This document shows positions 1-11,991 of a stretch of 64,000 bases of DNA, one piece after another. The notes under the pieces were generated by a model. That model had not been told where the DNA came from and ran no database searches. It saw only the letters and a program-made list of their open reading frames with translations. A program made the position numbers and the translations under genes. Source of the DNA: Arthrinium phaeospermum (Eukaryota; Ascomycota; Sordariomycetes; Amphisphaeriales; Apiosporaceae). The stretch spans positions 3,596,001 to 3,660,000 of the forward strand of contig QYRS01000006.1 in the NCBI GenBank assembly GCA_006503535.1. The letters run 5' to 3'. Position 1 is the first letter of the stretch; every line of letters starts with the position of its first letter.

Positions 1-3000
1 CCCTTGTAAGTTGATCGCCATTTCTGGTTTCTGAGCCCTCCAACTAACTTTCCATTTAGACCAAGGCGTGGCTTAACGACAGTGAAGATATTCAAGACAT
101 TCAGATATTGGAGCATACCCCGATATGGGAGCAAGTCACTGGAAGTCATCAGGGACACCCACGGGTGGAATTTGCTTAGAGAACAGAGATGGCATCAATT
201 GAGGATTACAGAAAGAAATGTGACCTAGATGAATTCATTTGGTATTTTGTGGCTCAGCCTTACTTGCAGGTGCATTTTGTTCATGTGTGTAACCAGTTGG
301 CCCGTTCATATCCGACGTGTTTACGAGTTGGGACGATGCCAGATTACAATATCTTCTCGTTTCCGCAGGCTATTGCATTGGGGCTAGCATTTGATCATTA
401 TTTTACTTCCAATACGGTAGGATTGCGAGTACGTGCTATTCTCTGGGCCCCATTGAGCCTTTGACCTGCTCAACTGAAAAATCCTCTTTTCCTCGCAATT
501 GATAGCCCAAGAAGCTCTTACTGCCGTATGTTATGTTCACGTACGCCAGAAGACATCTGGTGTGACCTCTCGCCAGGGAAATGTGAGTCTGAGTGGATTT
601 ATGCACCTGACTCTTCCAAAACGGCCCGGCTGTCTGACTGATTGGGGTGGTGGTCCAAAACACATTTGTGAATGCGAATAAGGTCCTTGTGACCAAAACA
701 CTGTGATAGTCACAATCAAGGCCATTTCATTATGATTCAATTGACAATGACAATGTGGCTGAATCTCCAGAGGTATGGGCAAGGCCAAACAACAATCAGG
801 CGATGGAACCAAACACCTAGGTAAGCTGCCAATTACGGAGCGACCAAAACTGCCCAGTTTGGGGCAGTTTGCCTGTCCATCTACAATGACAATTGTCTAC
901 ATGGCCCCAATAACAGACGTGAAATGACCTGGCCCACGGCTTTCATCTAATAGCAGAGACAATCTTGTCTGCCAGACATATGCTGGTCTACTTTTAGCTC
1001 TTGAAATTGCTGCATCGTGTGGTAGCATTATCGCATCTTAGGGAGCATGATTTGCTGCCTTGGGATTTATTCATGGTGACTACGGAGCAAGCAACCGTTT
1101 ACAAACCGGACGGCTGCCGGCCCGACATGTTGTTAGGGCTTTTGATGATGTCGGCTTCACCTGCTACTGAGTCGAAAAATTTTTAGCTTGCGTGGTTCTG
1201 GTGTTCCCATACGAGTAGCAATTGAGCTCGCTTTTGCAATCAATCTTGTTGAGCCCGTGCCGCTTGTTCTCACATATGCTGCACAGCTGATACAGGCAGA
1301 TATTCTTGGCAACCAACATTGATCAAGAGCGCGGTTCGTAAAATGCTAAAACCTCACAGTTGGGGACCATACCTTCTTCTTGTTTAGCATGTTGGAGGCG
1401 AAGCACCCCTCCTGATCAGACTCCAGCCCATGGACGGAGTTGTCGTCGTCCAGTTTCATGTCTAAAAATGAATCCCACAGGGCTGATAGAAGGATCAGAC
1501 GTTCCTGTCCATGACGTGTGGCTGACTCGACCCGAACTCCTGGTTGCCGGCAACGGACGGACATGTGCGTTCGTTAATAAGTCCGACCCGAGCCGTGTCG
1601 TTGGTTGCTGGCGACATGCTTGCATTTGGAGAAACAACCACGTCCAGAAAGAAGGAGTCTTACTGCAGCTGAATTCGCCGACTTGGCGGCCATAGAATGC
1701 CACCTTAGCTCATCATAATAATTGCGGGCTTCGGTACCGAGACAAAATACGCATACTTTTCGAGGGTGCCAGAAAGGTCGAACAGCCATTTATACAATCA
1801 TCGTTGTACCGCTCGCTAACGGCGATCGTGAATCATGCCAGCCAGTCTGGAATTATGGCGCCATCCTCTGTGGTCCATGCGGGAGTTACAGCATTCCCAA
1901 AATACCTTCTATCCCCTGGGAGATTACCTTTTTCTTCACCCTTGTATATAACCCCCTGTCCAAGTTGTTCATGCGTCTGCGCTACCGGCTACACTTTCAA
2001 GTAGCCTCACAGCCACCCGGGTATAGCTTCCCTTTACCCAATAGGCATTCTATTTTTATGCCATTGGCTAGATATTTCATCCAACTCGATGCAGTCTCTA
2101 TATGACCACTGTCAATATGACGTGTATGAACTTCATCTGATGTTTGAAACGATGCCTCAAGTCCAACAGACTCAAGAGCAAACATCCAGATGGCAGCATA
2201 GTGGCTCGCCATGGAGGAGAAGCAACGCGACCTACATTGAGAGATCAAAAGCTCGGGGCCGTATTCTCATACTGAGTTTTCTTGGTCATGCCTGGAACAT
2301 CGACATTTGATTCCAGAGATGTAACACTCCGAAATGATACCAGGGGGGCATGGCATTGGAGGTGGTAATGTGCACGGGTGGATTGTCGATGCCAGGCTCC
2401 CGGGACCGATCCCCCCCTGCAAAACTGGCGCCTACCTTGCAGTTTGCTATCCAGCCAATCCAGCAACTGCCGCGCTTTTCGATTACCCGCGCTGACCATG
2501 CAGTTTTTCAAGGAAACTGATTGGCCAGGGAGCCGCGACCAACTGCCTGGGAGACGGCACAAGCCAAGAGTTCCTGGGGGTCCCCCGCAGACGTGTGCAT
2601 CACCCGGAAGCAAGGAGCTGCTGTTGGCTGTCCTGTCAAATTTCAAGAGTACCCAACAAATTAGCAAAGCCCCCATTTTGCCCTTTTTCCTAGCAATGAG
2701 ACCACAGTGCAGAAATTCAATCTATGCATACGGCGACGCAACTCGAACCAACTGGCGGACGAGTACCAATGCCGTGGACGACATGCAGAATCCCCCCAAT
2801 CGGGGGTTTGTCCAAAAGGAAACAAAGCCTCGGTTCCGTCAAAGTCATCCCACTCTGCTCATGCGGCTCCACGGCTTGCCGTCCTTCTCGGCCCGTGCTT
2901 ACTTCGCCGACGTGGAAAGGCCCCGAGCATGATTGGGCTCGCTTGCCGCGTCCTTGAGCGCTTAGCCCTTCGCGTCTGAGTGAGTACCTAGGCAAGCACA

Positions 3001-3143
3001 CTCTATTTAAGAGCATGTCAGTCGCCCCGAGGGTTCGGTAATGGGTGGTCCAATCTGGCCTGCGCTACGTTTCAGAAAACGCCTCCCGGCCCCCTTTATT
3101 TGGGTAAATCAAACCAGTGTGAAGATCAAACACGATATCAACC
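1..3143. other. Intergenic, no recognisable gene
   Basis: Only short overlapping open frames of no recognisable family occur here, the best being 189-464 (91 codons) and 2378-2932 (184 codons). Neither shows a motif, splice signal or start context I can support. The last 150 bases form the promoter of the downstream regulator, with a TATTTAAG element at about 3004-3011, some 130 bp before its ATG. Confidence 0.6.
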
Positions 3144-5319
3144 ATGGAAGCCACCAAAATGGCCTCGCCGACCCCGTCACGCCATCGCCGGCAGACTTCG
3201 CAAACCCAAAGCACCCCAAGGACGTCACGGCAGCAACCAGGCTTAGCGGTAAGTTATTTTCTGGTTATATGCCCTTGACTCTTCTCTGTTGGTCTTGTGG
3301 GACATGCAAAAGACGAAGCTAACATGCTGGTATCATAGTGTGAAGAATGCCGCAGACGTAAGCTGCGCTGTGACAGAAAGACACCTTCCTGTCGGTCTTG
3401 TCTCGAGACCGGCGTGGTCTGCGTGATGCCGACCACATGCCCGCCTCGTGGACCCAAGAAGGGGCATCTGAGATCGTTACGTGAGCGTATTGGTAAGTCA
3501 TCGTACCTTATACGTTGAACGGCTGAAGCTCACATCATGTCTGCAAATGATAGCGGCCCTAGAGTCTCGTCTAGAGAAGCAGAACGGGCAGGCGTCGTCG
3601 CACCACTCGCACAGCGACAGCGAAGACGGCAGCGAGAGAGACCCGGCGACCCCTCCCGAAATTTTCCAGGGGTCTCATCGGGAGTTTCCAAGGGATAGCT
3701 ACAACGATGCACCAATGATGACCGGAATGCCGGCGACGCCTCCCCAGTGCACGGCGACGCCACCCCAGACCGGCATCACCTGGGCCAGCCCCATGATCGA
3801 TCCATCGTTGATGTTCATGGACGACAATATGAATACTGGCTGCTATAACCTGCAAGCACATACGCCCAACTTGAATGAGCTAGCTCTCCCTATTGGCCTT
3901 CAGTTGACGCCGTTGGTCTGCACGGATCTGTAAGTTCTGCGCCTATCTACGTAGTCGGGAAGATGCAAGCGGCTCACATGAAACGCAATGATCAGTTGTT
4001 CTTCGATCGTGTCCACAGATTCATCCCCATGATACACAAGGGGCGCTATCGGAGCTGGACCAAGCAAATAGACAAGCCCAAAAAACAGACATGCCTCCAA
4101 CACGCCATGTGGACGATGGCTGCTTCCCATTCCAGTCAGTTTCAATGGCTCCGGAACGGGCTGTATTCCGAGACTCGTCGATTGTTAGAAGCCCTCGAGC
4201 TGAAGCCGAGTGAGCATGGGGTTCTCTCGCTTGAGTATGTCCAGGCATGGCTCCTCGTAGCTGTCTATGAATGGACCATCAACGACTACCACCGCTCTCT
4301 CCTGAGCGCTGGGCGGGCTTTCCGGTCCATTCAGCTGATGCGTCTCCATGAGCTGGATGGCGTAGTATCGTCGGCCACCTGGGCTGGGGACTGGGTCGAC
4401 ATGGAGTCTGCGCGCCGCACGTTCTGGGTTGCGTTCACTATCGACTGTCTTACTGCCATCCATGGTGGCCTGCCGCTTACTTTCCACGAGCCGGAGGTGA
4501 GTATCAAGTCTGTGACATCAACGGATATGCTAGAAACTGACATTACAAGATCCGCACGCGCCTAACCGTGCCCGAGGCCCAGTTCTCGATGGGGAGTAGT
4601 GGTTTGACGATGCCCTTCCTCTCCGAGATCATCGGGCGGGACGGCTACCAAAGCCTCGGTCATGCCGACTTCCCTACTTCACCTTGGGTCGAATGCATCC
4701 TGGCAGCCAGCCTGTGCGGACGAAACGTCACCCACAAGAAGCGGTCCATGGTAGAACAAGACTACGGTGAAAGCGTCACCCAGAACTTCTGCCACCGGCA
4801 CCAGTGGCTAGACTCGCTCGTGACGTCACGGCTGGAGAGCCTAGGAGCTGATTATGGTCAGGACCTCTCCTTTCTGACCGATCCGCTCCTCATCTTTGCG
4901 GCGCTGGTCACGCACATGAACGTCTTGTGTCTGCGTGAAGTGATCGATTCCATGCCCTTACACACCGAGATGTCGCATGCGTTACGCGCCCAACAAGAGC
5001 AAAAGTCCATACTCGCTGCTGAGCAGATGAGTGAGCTGGCTACTGCGGTTTCCCATGTGGATAGGTTTCAGGTATGTAACTCCAAACATTCACGAACTCG
5101 ACATCTAGGAACATAAATATTAAAACTAGAATGTAGAGCCATTTCTTCACGTATATCCCGCTGTCTATGGCGGCTAACTTTTATATGCTGCACTCGGTAT
5201 CCGAAGAGGAATCGAACCGAAACCTGCAGACCATTTGCGGTGTATTGCAAGGCATGACTGGCAGTAACGACCCAGCTCATGACCTCCTATTACCTGGAAT
5301 GAATCTAGGCGGATGTTGA
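3144..5319 (+). CDS. Zn2Cys6 fungal transcription factor, six exons
   Basis: Likely nuclear DNA-binding regulator of about 615 aa. Seen exons: 3144-3248, 3339-3492, 3554-3929, about 3989-4496, 4550-5071, 5137-5319. Exon 2 starts exactly at the first zinc-cluster cysteine. It encodes CX2CX6CX6CX2CX6C followed by [15 protein letters not shown], the basic linker typical of this family, and a short dimerisation helix ([10 protein letters not shown]). Exons 4-6 carry the fungal-specific regulatory (middle homology) domain, including [14 protein letters not shown] and [12 protein letters not shown]. The ATG at 3144 is the only one that keeps the frame into the zinc cluster. The exon 3/4 junction is odd: the donor at 3930 is good, but no AG acceptor gives the right frame while keeping the conserved DQLFFDRVH segment. 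The required acceptor at 3987-3988 reads AA instead of AG. Its neighbour is a convergent FAD oxidoreductase, a possible target. Family call is sure; target genes are unknown. Confidence 0.88.
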
Positions 5320-6445
5320 TGCAGGACGAAGCTGGGTGGGGAGAACATCAGGGAGCATACAAGGAGCAACGGCGTCGTAACTTAGGCGGTCATTACCTGA
5401 TACGGGTGACATCTTTGGGTATCCTGGCGTTACATCGGAGTTTAAGGAAAGGAATAGATCTTGTAACAAGTACCTCGGCTGCTCCATTATGTTTCTAGAA
5501 TCCTATAGTTCATTTTCACATGCAAGTATCTGGCCTCGGCCTGACGGTGGCGTTGGACGTCGTGCATTATATGTAGCAAACACTTACGGTTGCATCAGCC
5601 CTACATTAGTCCCCGATGCTCAAAAAGTCCCAGTTCGCCATTGGTCGGGCGAGTCCAGCTCTGACCAATGATCTCCAATGATATCCCGCATGATACGTGT
5701 AGCCGCGGACGTCGGAGTTTTCCCCAGAGAGCTGAGAATGGTGAGGCGCCGATCGATCCCTCTCCTCGGGTATGGCGGGGACCAAGACCTCCAACAGGTA
5801 AGGGGTGGGGGCTCGGTCCAGTAATCGAGCCTGCCTGGACCGGGCCGCTTACGAAGCACTGAACCAACCAACAAAGGAGGGGAGTGTTGGTTGCAGCCGC
5901 ACGGCACATCGGCGACCAAAACTTTATTTCCACCTGTCGGGTTTCCCGCCTATTCAGGCTGGGGGGTTATTCCCCGATGAGTGTTTATAGGTCAGTACGT
6001 GGAAAGGAGACTTGGCTGTCTCCCATAGCACTGCAGGTTTCACACAACATATCTTCTCCTCTTTCTTATTCCCGTTTTGTATACCCCCTTTCCGGTTGTC
6101 TTAGCCTCGACTCGATGCCAGTCAACCCAAGCAAGCCGAGACATAAGTTGACAGCGTCCAGAACATTTGGTTAAACTCCACAACATATCTCTAGACTCGG
6201 TTGTATTCCAAATTACATCTAACCTCTTGGCTTTCAATCCCCTGACTGACGTGAAGAATATATGTAAAAGTCTGCTCAGCGGATGATAGTTATGTTGCTT
6301 ATATTGACTACCAATGCCCTCCCTAACGCCTGCCAGCCCCAAATAACAGACCCAACACACGATAAACGCCATACCGCCAACTAGTCCCAAGGAAAGTCAA
6401 CCCTCTGTGCTAATTCTATCGTGGCTGCCCCAAGCCGTAATACCC
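5320..6445. other. Intergenic between convergent genes
   Basis: This is the 3' flank of the regulator and of the oxidoreductase on the opposite strand. Open frames here are short and overlap on both strands (for example 5601-5933 on the minus strand) without family features. Nothing convincing seen. Confidence 0.6.
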
Positions 6446-8192
6446 CTACGAGACAGGGAACCCAGGCCCCAACCGATTCTGCGGATCCCACACCTGCTTG
6501 AGCGCCCGCAGCCGCGCCAGGCTGGGCCCGTACCACGCCTCCGCCCCCTCGTCGCCGTGGGCGTAGTTGATGTAGACGCGCGGCGCGTCGAACCCGCTCG
6601 TCCGGTAGATTTCCTCGCGGAGCGGTTGGAAAAAGTCGGCGACCTCGGCGTCGTGGGCGGGGCCGTCGTAGGTGGCTTTCATCAGACTATCGGTCTGTCA
6701 GTGGCAAGCACACAAAGCCCCATAGAGGTCTCGTAAAGTAAGTAGATCGTGTGGTTTTGGGAGACTTACACCAAAGTCCCGATATCCCGCCACGGATACG
6801 CCCCCCGCTGCCCCTCGGGCAGCCCCTTCGTGACCCCCGCGTTGTACCGCTGCAGGATGACCGACCCCCGGACCCAGGGCCGCGTCGCGCTCCAGCGCGC
6901 GAGCCCGGCGTAGACGGCGGACCACGTGGGCACGTCGGTCCGCCGCAGGCCCGCGGTCCAGTGGTTCGTGTACTTGCCCCCACGACACGCCTTGGCAAAG
7001 GTTTGCCCGAAGCCCGCGGCCTGCGTCATGCCGTTCCAGCCGAGGGTTTCGTTGTGCCATCTGGTCGGGCCCAGTGCCGCGAGTTGCGCGAGGTAGGGTG
7101 CCGCGGCGGCGTGGGGGCCGAAGAAGTAGGCTGTTGCTGAGAGGGTGGGCTATGCGACACGAAAGAATAGAAATTAGATTCGAGTCCCAGACAAGAGGGC
7201 CAGACATTTTGGCCTGATACTCACCGAGCTAGTCTCGTGGTCGTAGCCGATGGTGACGGACAAAGACATCTCCTTCGGATACACGTCGTCGTCGTCCCAC
7301 GCCTGCAGCAGCTGAAACAGCCCGACGTGCGCCGTGGGCGGGAACTCGAAGTCGGCGTTGACGTGCTGCCCGCCGTGGGTGGCGTCGTAGACCTCGTACG
7401 TGGCCTCCGTAATGATGCCGAAGTTGGCGCCCGCGCCGCGCACCGCCCAGAAGAGGTCCGGGTTCTCGCTTTGCGAGGCCGTGACGATGTCGCCGGCCGC
7501 GGTGACCATCCGGACCGAGCGCAGGGAGTCGATCATGAGGCCGTGCAGGCCCTGCATGGGGCCGACGCCGGCGCCGATGGTGGCGCCGATGGCGCTTACG
7601 CAGGGGGAGTTGCCGGTGGCTTTGGGGAGGAGTTGTCAGTATGGTGCTGCGTGGGAGTCATTGGCAGGGTTGGTGGGGGTCGCTTACGGATCTCCTTGCC
7701 TGCCTTGTACAAGGTGTCGGCAAAGTCGGCGAGGTTGTTGGCGGCCCCTACCGTGACGAGGTTATCGTCTAAGTACAGGCTAGTGGTGTTGAAGTTGCTC
7801 AGGTCGATGTCGATGGCGTTTTGGACATTGGCAAACCCGGTGCTGATGCCGTGGCCCCCTCCAGTCGCCATGAAGGGGACGTTATGTTTGTTGGCGAGTT
7901 TTACCTGCTGAGAGTTAGCAGAAGCTTTGGCAAATTCAAAAAGGTGACTGACAATGGTTGACAAGTCTTGGATCGTGAGCGGCTGGACCGCCAAGTCATA
8001 GCTGGGATTGGCGAATGTACTGTGTCTTTGGGTGAACTTATGCGCGAAGTTGGGATCATCCGGCGGGAAAGAAATCTCAGTACCAGGCGCGACAAATGGG
8101 CTGATGCTTTGGGTGGTGAGCCTGTTGTTTTCAGGTGGGATGGCAGAAGCCAGAGCCGATGCGGCCAATGAGAGATTGACGAGGAGACGCAT
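6446..8192 (-). CDS. Secreted FAD-linked oxidoreductase (BBE-like)
   Basis: Predicted 490 aa flavoprotein of the PCMH/berberine-bridge family, likely oxidising a small-molecule substrate outside the cell or in the secretory pathway. Exons in reading order: 8192-7953, 7904-7688, 7619-7225, 7149-6770, 6686-6446; all phases agree. Residues 1-18 look like a signal peptide (LLVNLSLAASALASA). The FAD domain shows MATGGGHG, where His98 is the expected 8-alpha-histidyl attachment residue. It also shows GNSPCVSAIGATIGAGVG (155-172): in the plant enzyme a cysteine attaches flavin here, whereas the equivalent residue looks like Ser157, with Cys159 two further on. The C-terminal BBE domain is clear (YINYAHGDE, then LRALKQVWDPQNRLGPGF). 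Intron 1 is only 48 nt, in phase and stop-free, but has a perfect GCTAAC branch site. Substrate is unknown; the convergent Zn2Cys6 gene suggests specialised metabolism. Confidence 0.9.
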
Positions 8193-9661
8193 GATCAAGT
8201 AGCTAATAGTCAAGGAAGATGCAATGATGTTTAGATGGCATTGGTCTGACACTGAGATATCGAAGATCTTGCCCTCTTTAATACCACTTTCCGTGATATC
8301 TTGCATTGACCCAAGGGACCGGGTGGGTGAGGCGGAGCTGAACCCAGCTGGGCAAACACAGCTCGGGGTTTCTGCCGGAGTAACCTGCGGGCTACTACAA
8401 CACGCACGACCGACAATTCATGGGTCAATGAGTAGAAATAGAATAATCTGAAACGCACATGGGTGCCATTAATGTGAAATGGAGTAACGGCGGCAGTGTT
8501 TACAGGTCTCGCGAGCCCCTGGAGAGAACCATGTCGACACGCCGTACGGAGATGTGCAAGCGTCAACGAAAACATGAGAATCAATACCGCTTGCGAAACT
8601 CAATGATGCGGAGTTGAATGGAGTCTAAGCGAACCCCATCGTCTGCAATTACGCGCCTTGCTCCAAGGCCATGCTCGCTTGCGTTGTTCTACCTCGTTTA
8701 TCTTATGTGCCTACAAGCCCTGCCGTCGCAAGGGAAGGTGATCCAGCGCGACTATTTTGGAAACTTTGGTCATTGAGGGATGGCCTTCGCCACCAGTATG
8801 GGCGTCGATGTGGCCTGGAGTCTCTGCGGTAGTCCGGGAATTGTGTTCAAAGAAGGTGGTACCTCTTCATCTTCACGCTTCATAGCGGGATGATCATCGG
8901 CATGGCATTAGTCTGCTCAGTCGCCTTGTCAATGGCCGACGAGTATGTGCCAACCGATTTCTAGTAGAAAGGCAGAGCACGCGATGATGGGTAGTTGGTG
9001 GCTTGAATGCTGTTACTAGACATGCACCAAGGAGTGGTCTGTCTTTCTAATCGGGAGACTCCTACATACTCTGCCATCAATGTCACGATCAGGATTGGGT
9101 CATTATGTAGCCACGTCTAAAATAGCCACAGCGTTCTTGTGCTGTTTCGGACTCGCCGATGACTGCAGTACTACCAAGTCTATCGTCCGTCCTCCTCAAC
9201 ACGGGTTCCCATCGTAGTTCAGGGCATCGCGTACATCGAGGTCCTTCGGTCTAGCTCGGCCCGGGAGCAACAAGAAGAGTAGGAAGATGACAGCGTGAGC
9301 GCGATACGGTGCGGACCGTAGATGGTAGGGCATTGAGATCAATGCAGGTTGAGTCGGTCGCGAGCGTGGGGTAATCTCAATCCCTCATGCAGGCAGCGTG
9401 GGCGTTCCAAATGCTTAGCAATAGGCCCCCGTGAAAGCATCGATTCCTGCCCAGCCATAATTTGAATGTTGGATCGGGAGCGCCCCTGGCGTTTCTGGGG
9501 ATCTAGTGCTTGATGTTGACCATGCCGACCGCCTGAGTAATTCTGTTAATGCCGAACCCAAGATCATCCCGTGGCCGAGAATCATTGGCGGGGGCACACC
9601 CAGGCCATGTCGGAGCCATATCCGGCGAAACTCGATTGGTCCGCTACCAGAATGGGACTGT
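8193..9661. other. Intergenic with a possible gene relic
   Basis: This includes the promoter of the oxidoreductase near 8200-8450. One short in-frame hydrophobic stretch on the plus strand (about 8857-8964, WYLFIFTLHSGMIIGMA then VCSVALSM) resembles a membrane helix. It is closed by stops on both sides and has no gene around it, so it may be a decayed membrane-protein fragment or chance. No other feature is supported. Confidence 0.45.
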
Positions 9662-10909
9662 TCACTTCTTGCCCTTCTCAAGCATATAGATCTCGACGAC
9701 CTCGCCCTCCGCATTGACCCTGGGCAACGGAATCGTCTTGACGACCCGGTGCGACCACCCCTGCTCTCCCAACAACCCGAACAGCGCCTCCTCGGAAGCG
9801 TGCCGCGGTTTCGTCGCGAGGATGACGCGCGTCTCTGCCGCGCCGCCGCTGCCGTCTTCGTCTTCTTGACCGGCGCGAGCGACAGAGCTATGGCTATGCA
9901 GCGCGCTGAGCGTCCCGATGAGCGCGGGCAAGGAGTCGACATTGTAGGTGCAGTCGCTCAGCACCACAAAGTCCCACGCCCGTGCCGCGGCCAGGGGACC
10001 GAACTTGCCCTGCCGCCCGTCGTCCCAGTCCAGATTCTCGTACTGTAGCTGTACCGCGCGAGGCTGTTCTTCGCCTTCGTCTTCGTCTTCCCCGCCGCCA
10101 TGGGAATGCCGCCTCTCAAGTACCTCTTCGGCCCGCTCGATATTGGCACACGCGCGTTCCTCGGCCTCATCCACGTCGGTCAACAGGACGTGGGACTCGA
10201 CCAACGACTTCCCCTGCGACGCGGCAACGTCCCGGATGATGGCCGCGATGGTGGTGCCCAGGATGCCGACGCCGCAGCCCAGCTCGATGATGTTGAGGCG
10301 GTCGCGGCGCGCGGGCAGGATGACGGCCATGGCCTCGGCAGAGCGGCACGAGTCGCTCAGGTACGAGGCGGTCACGAGGCCGGCGTCCCAGATGTGGCGC
10401 GCGATGCTTTCGCCGATGTCCTCGCCAAGCGCCAGGTCGTCGCTACTTTTCGACCTCGCCTCTCCTCTAGGCAGGGGCAGCTTGCGCAGCGATACAGGTG
10501 CGCACTTGCGGTTGACCATATCGACGCTGACGGGCACGACCAGCTCCGTCTGCGGGTCGTCATATCCGTGCCTCCAGTAGGGCCGGGTCGACGGGGTCTT
10601 GGACTGGTGGCTGCGGGCGAATATGCCCACCGTCGTCTTGTCCTGGGGCAGCGGCTCCCGCAGGCGCAGCTGGGCCTTGAGCACGCGCATGCCCGCGCGC
10701 CATTGCAGGGGACTCTTGTTGTCGGCGGGGCAGGCCACGATGACACGGCCCTTGGTGTTTTCCAGCGTCAGGCCGAGCGCCAGGGGCTCGCCGGGGCTGA
10801 AGAAGGAGTCCCCGAGGTCGGTGGTGATGGTCAGCAGCACCGAGAGGACGTCCTCCCGCCGGCTCGTGGTCTCGACCGACACGGGTCGGAGGAGTCGGAT
10901 GTAATGCAT
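9662..10909 (-). CDS. SAM-dependent methyltransferase, family 16-like
   Basis: Single-exon gene for 415 aa. The C-terminal half is a class I Rossmann methyltransferase: IELGCGVGILG (208-218) is the SAM-binding motif I, LLTDVD (242-247) carries the acidic residue that binds the ribose, and DFVVLSDCTYN (313-323) holds the D-x-x-Y motif typical of family 16 protein-lysine methyltransferases (METTL21/EFM group). The N-terminal 150 residues are rich in beta-strand-like segments and may form a substrate-binding domain; I do not recognise them. An Asp/Glu-rich insertion lies at about 272-281. A protein-lysine target is likely from the family, but a small-molecule acceptor cannot be excluded. The long open frame on the opposite strand (10100-11026) is a GC-rich shadow. 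Confidence 0.85.
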   Translation of the reverse strand: MHYIRLLRPVSVETTSRREDVLSVLLTITTDLGDSFFSPGEPLALGLTLENTKGRVIVACPADNKSPLQWRAGMRVLKAQLRLREPLPQDKTTVGIFARSHQSKTPSTRPYWRHGYDDPQTELVVPVSVDMVNRKCAPVSLRKLPLPRGEARSKSSDDLALGEDIGESIARHIWDAGLVTASYLSDSCRSAEAMAVILPARRDRLNIIELGCGVGILGTTIAAIIRDVAASQGKSLVESHVLLTDVDEAEERACANIERAEEVLERRHSHGGGEDEDEGEEQPRAVQLQYENLDWDDGRQGKFGPLAAARAWDFVVLSDCTYNVDSLPALIGTLSALHSHSSVARAGQEDEDGSGGAAETRVILATKPRHASEEALFGLLGEQGWSHRVVKTIPLPRVNAEGEVVEIYMLEKGKK

Positions 10910-11991
10910 CTTCTGTCACCTGGCCAATCCCACCGGGGCAGATCAGATCAGATCCCACGCACCACCCCAAAACCTGCCGGATTCGTGACGATGACGTATC
11001 GCGCGCTTACTCTCCTGCTATTTTGACCAGGTCTAGCTTGTCCTAGGCTCAGCCGCACGAAAGGGAGTCGAAAACCTGCCGGGCCAAGCCACTGGCTGTA
11101 TCACCCTGGACCACGTGGCTCGCTCGCAGAAACAATGAGGATTTCTCACACCGCCGCCCTTTTCCGTCAATCGCGCTGACACACCGTCGGTGAAGAAAGT
11201 TCCGCGGACGATTACAAGTGGCGTCGAGCGAGCGAGCGGCGTGTGTCGTTGCGGAATTGGCCAAAGGAGCTGGTTGTTCCGCGCGACACGGGGACAGAAG
11301 CCGACGGGGTTCCAATTCTGTTCTGGAGGCGGGCGGAAAAAACGGTGTACTAGCCCCCCGCGCTTACGGAAGACACACAGTAGGGTGGTCTCAAGACCAT
11401 CAATCTTTCTTCAATAAGTAAGTGCCCATCTTTGCGCTAGTTTGCCAGACTATCGTGCTCGAAAAGCACGCCCAAACCTACACTTGTTTGCTTTTGGGGC
11501 CAAAACATGAGAGTGGGAGATTGGTGTTGCGAGCAAGCAATTTGCTATGATTGGAACCCCGCGTACATCGCCAAAGGTGCTGCTGACCATGTGCAGACGC
11601 GCGTGGTTGACCGGGACCCAGCACCATGGTAACAGCCCCGGCAACGAGGTTCTCTGGTGGCCGACTGGAGCACAAGGTCAAGTAATCCAACCGAGAAGAC
11701 TTTGATGCCTCATTGGTATGTATATTTGTGATGAGTATGTATGGTAACCCATAGGAAAGGACAGACCTCAAGTAGTACGCAACTGAAGCGAGATCCCCCT
11801 CGCGAGATACAAGTTAGTTCGTAACAAAACGCCAACCCCGATTCGAGCCTGGGCCCTTCACTCCGTATAAATCATTTCCCAGTCGCGCAATCGAACGGAC
11901 GACTCCTTTCCCAAGATGCTGTCCAAACTTTCTCGGAACAGATCCACGGCGACTTCGTATCCTTGTCGTCAACCACCCATCCCTCCGTCCA
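10910..11991. other. Intergenic, promoter of methyltransferase and 3' flank of Nudix gene
   Basis: There are no open frames with family features. The short frames at 11049-11421 and 11450-11771 overlap each other on both strands and have no supporting signals. Confidence 0.6.

Noticed and set aside
189..464. 91-codon frame at the left edge
   Set aside because: No recognisable family; considered as a gene fragment, but nothing upstream in the window supports it.
10100..11026. 308-codon open frame opposite the methyltransferase
   Set aside because: It lies antisense to a gene with clear motifs, and its Arg/Gly/Ala-rich composition is the usual shadow of GC-rich coding DNA.
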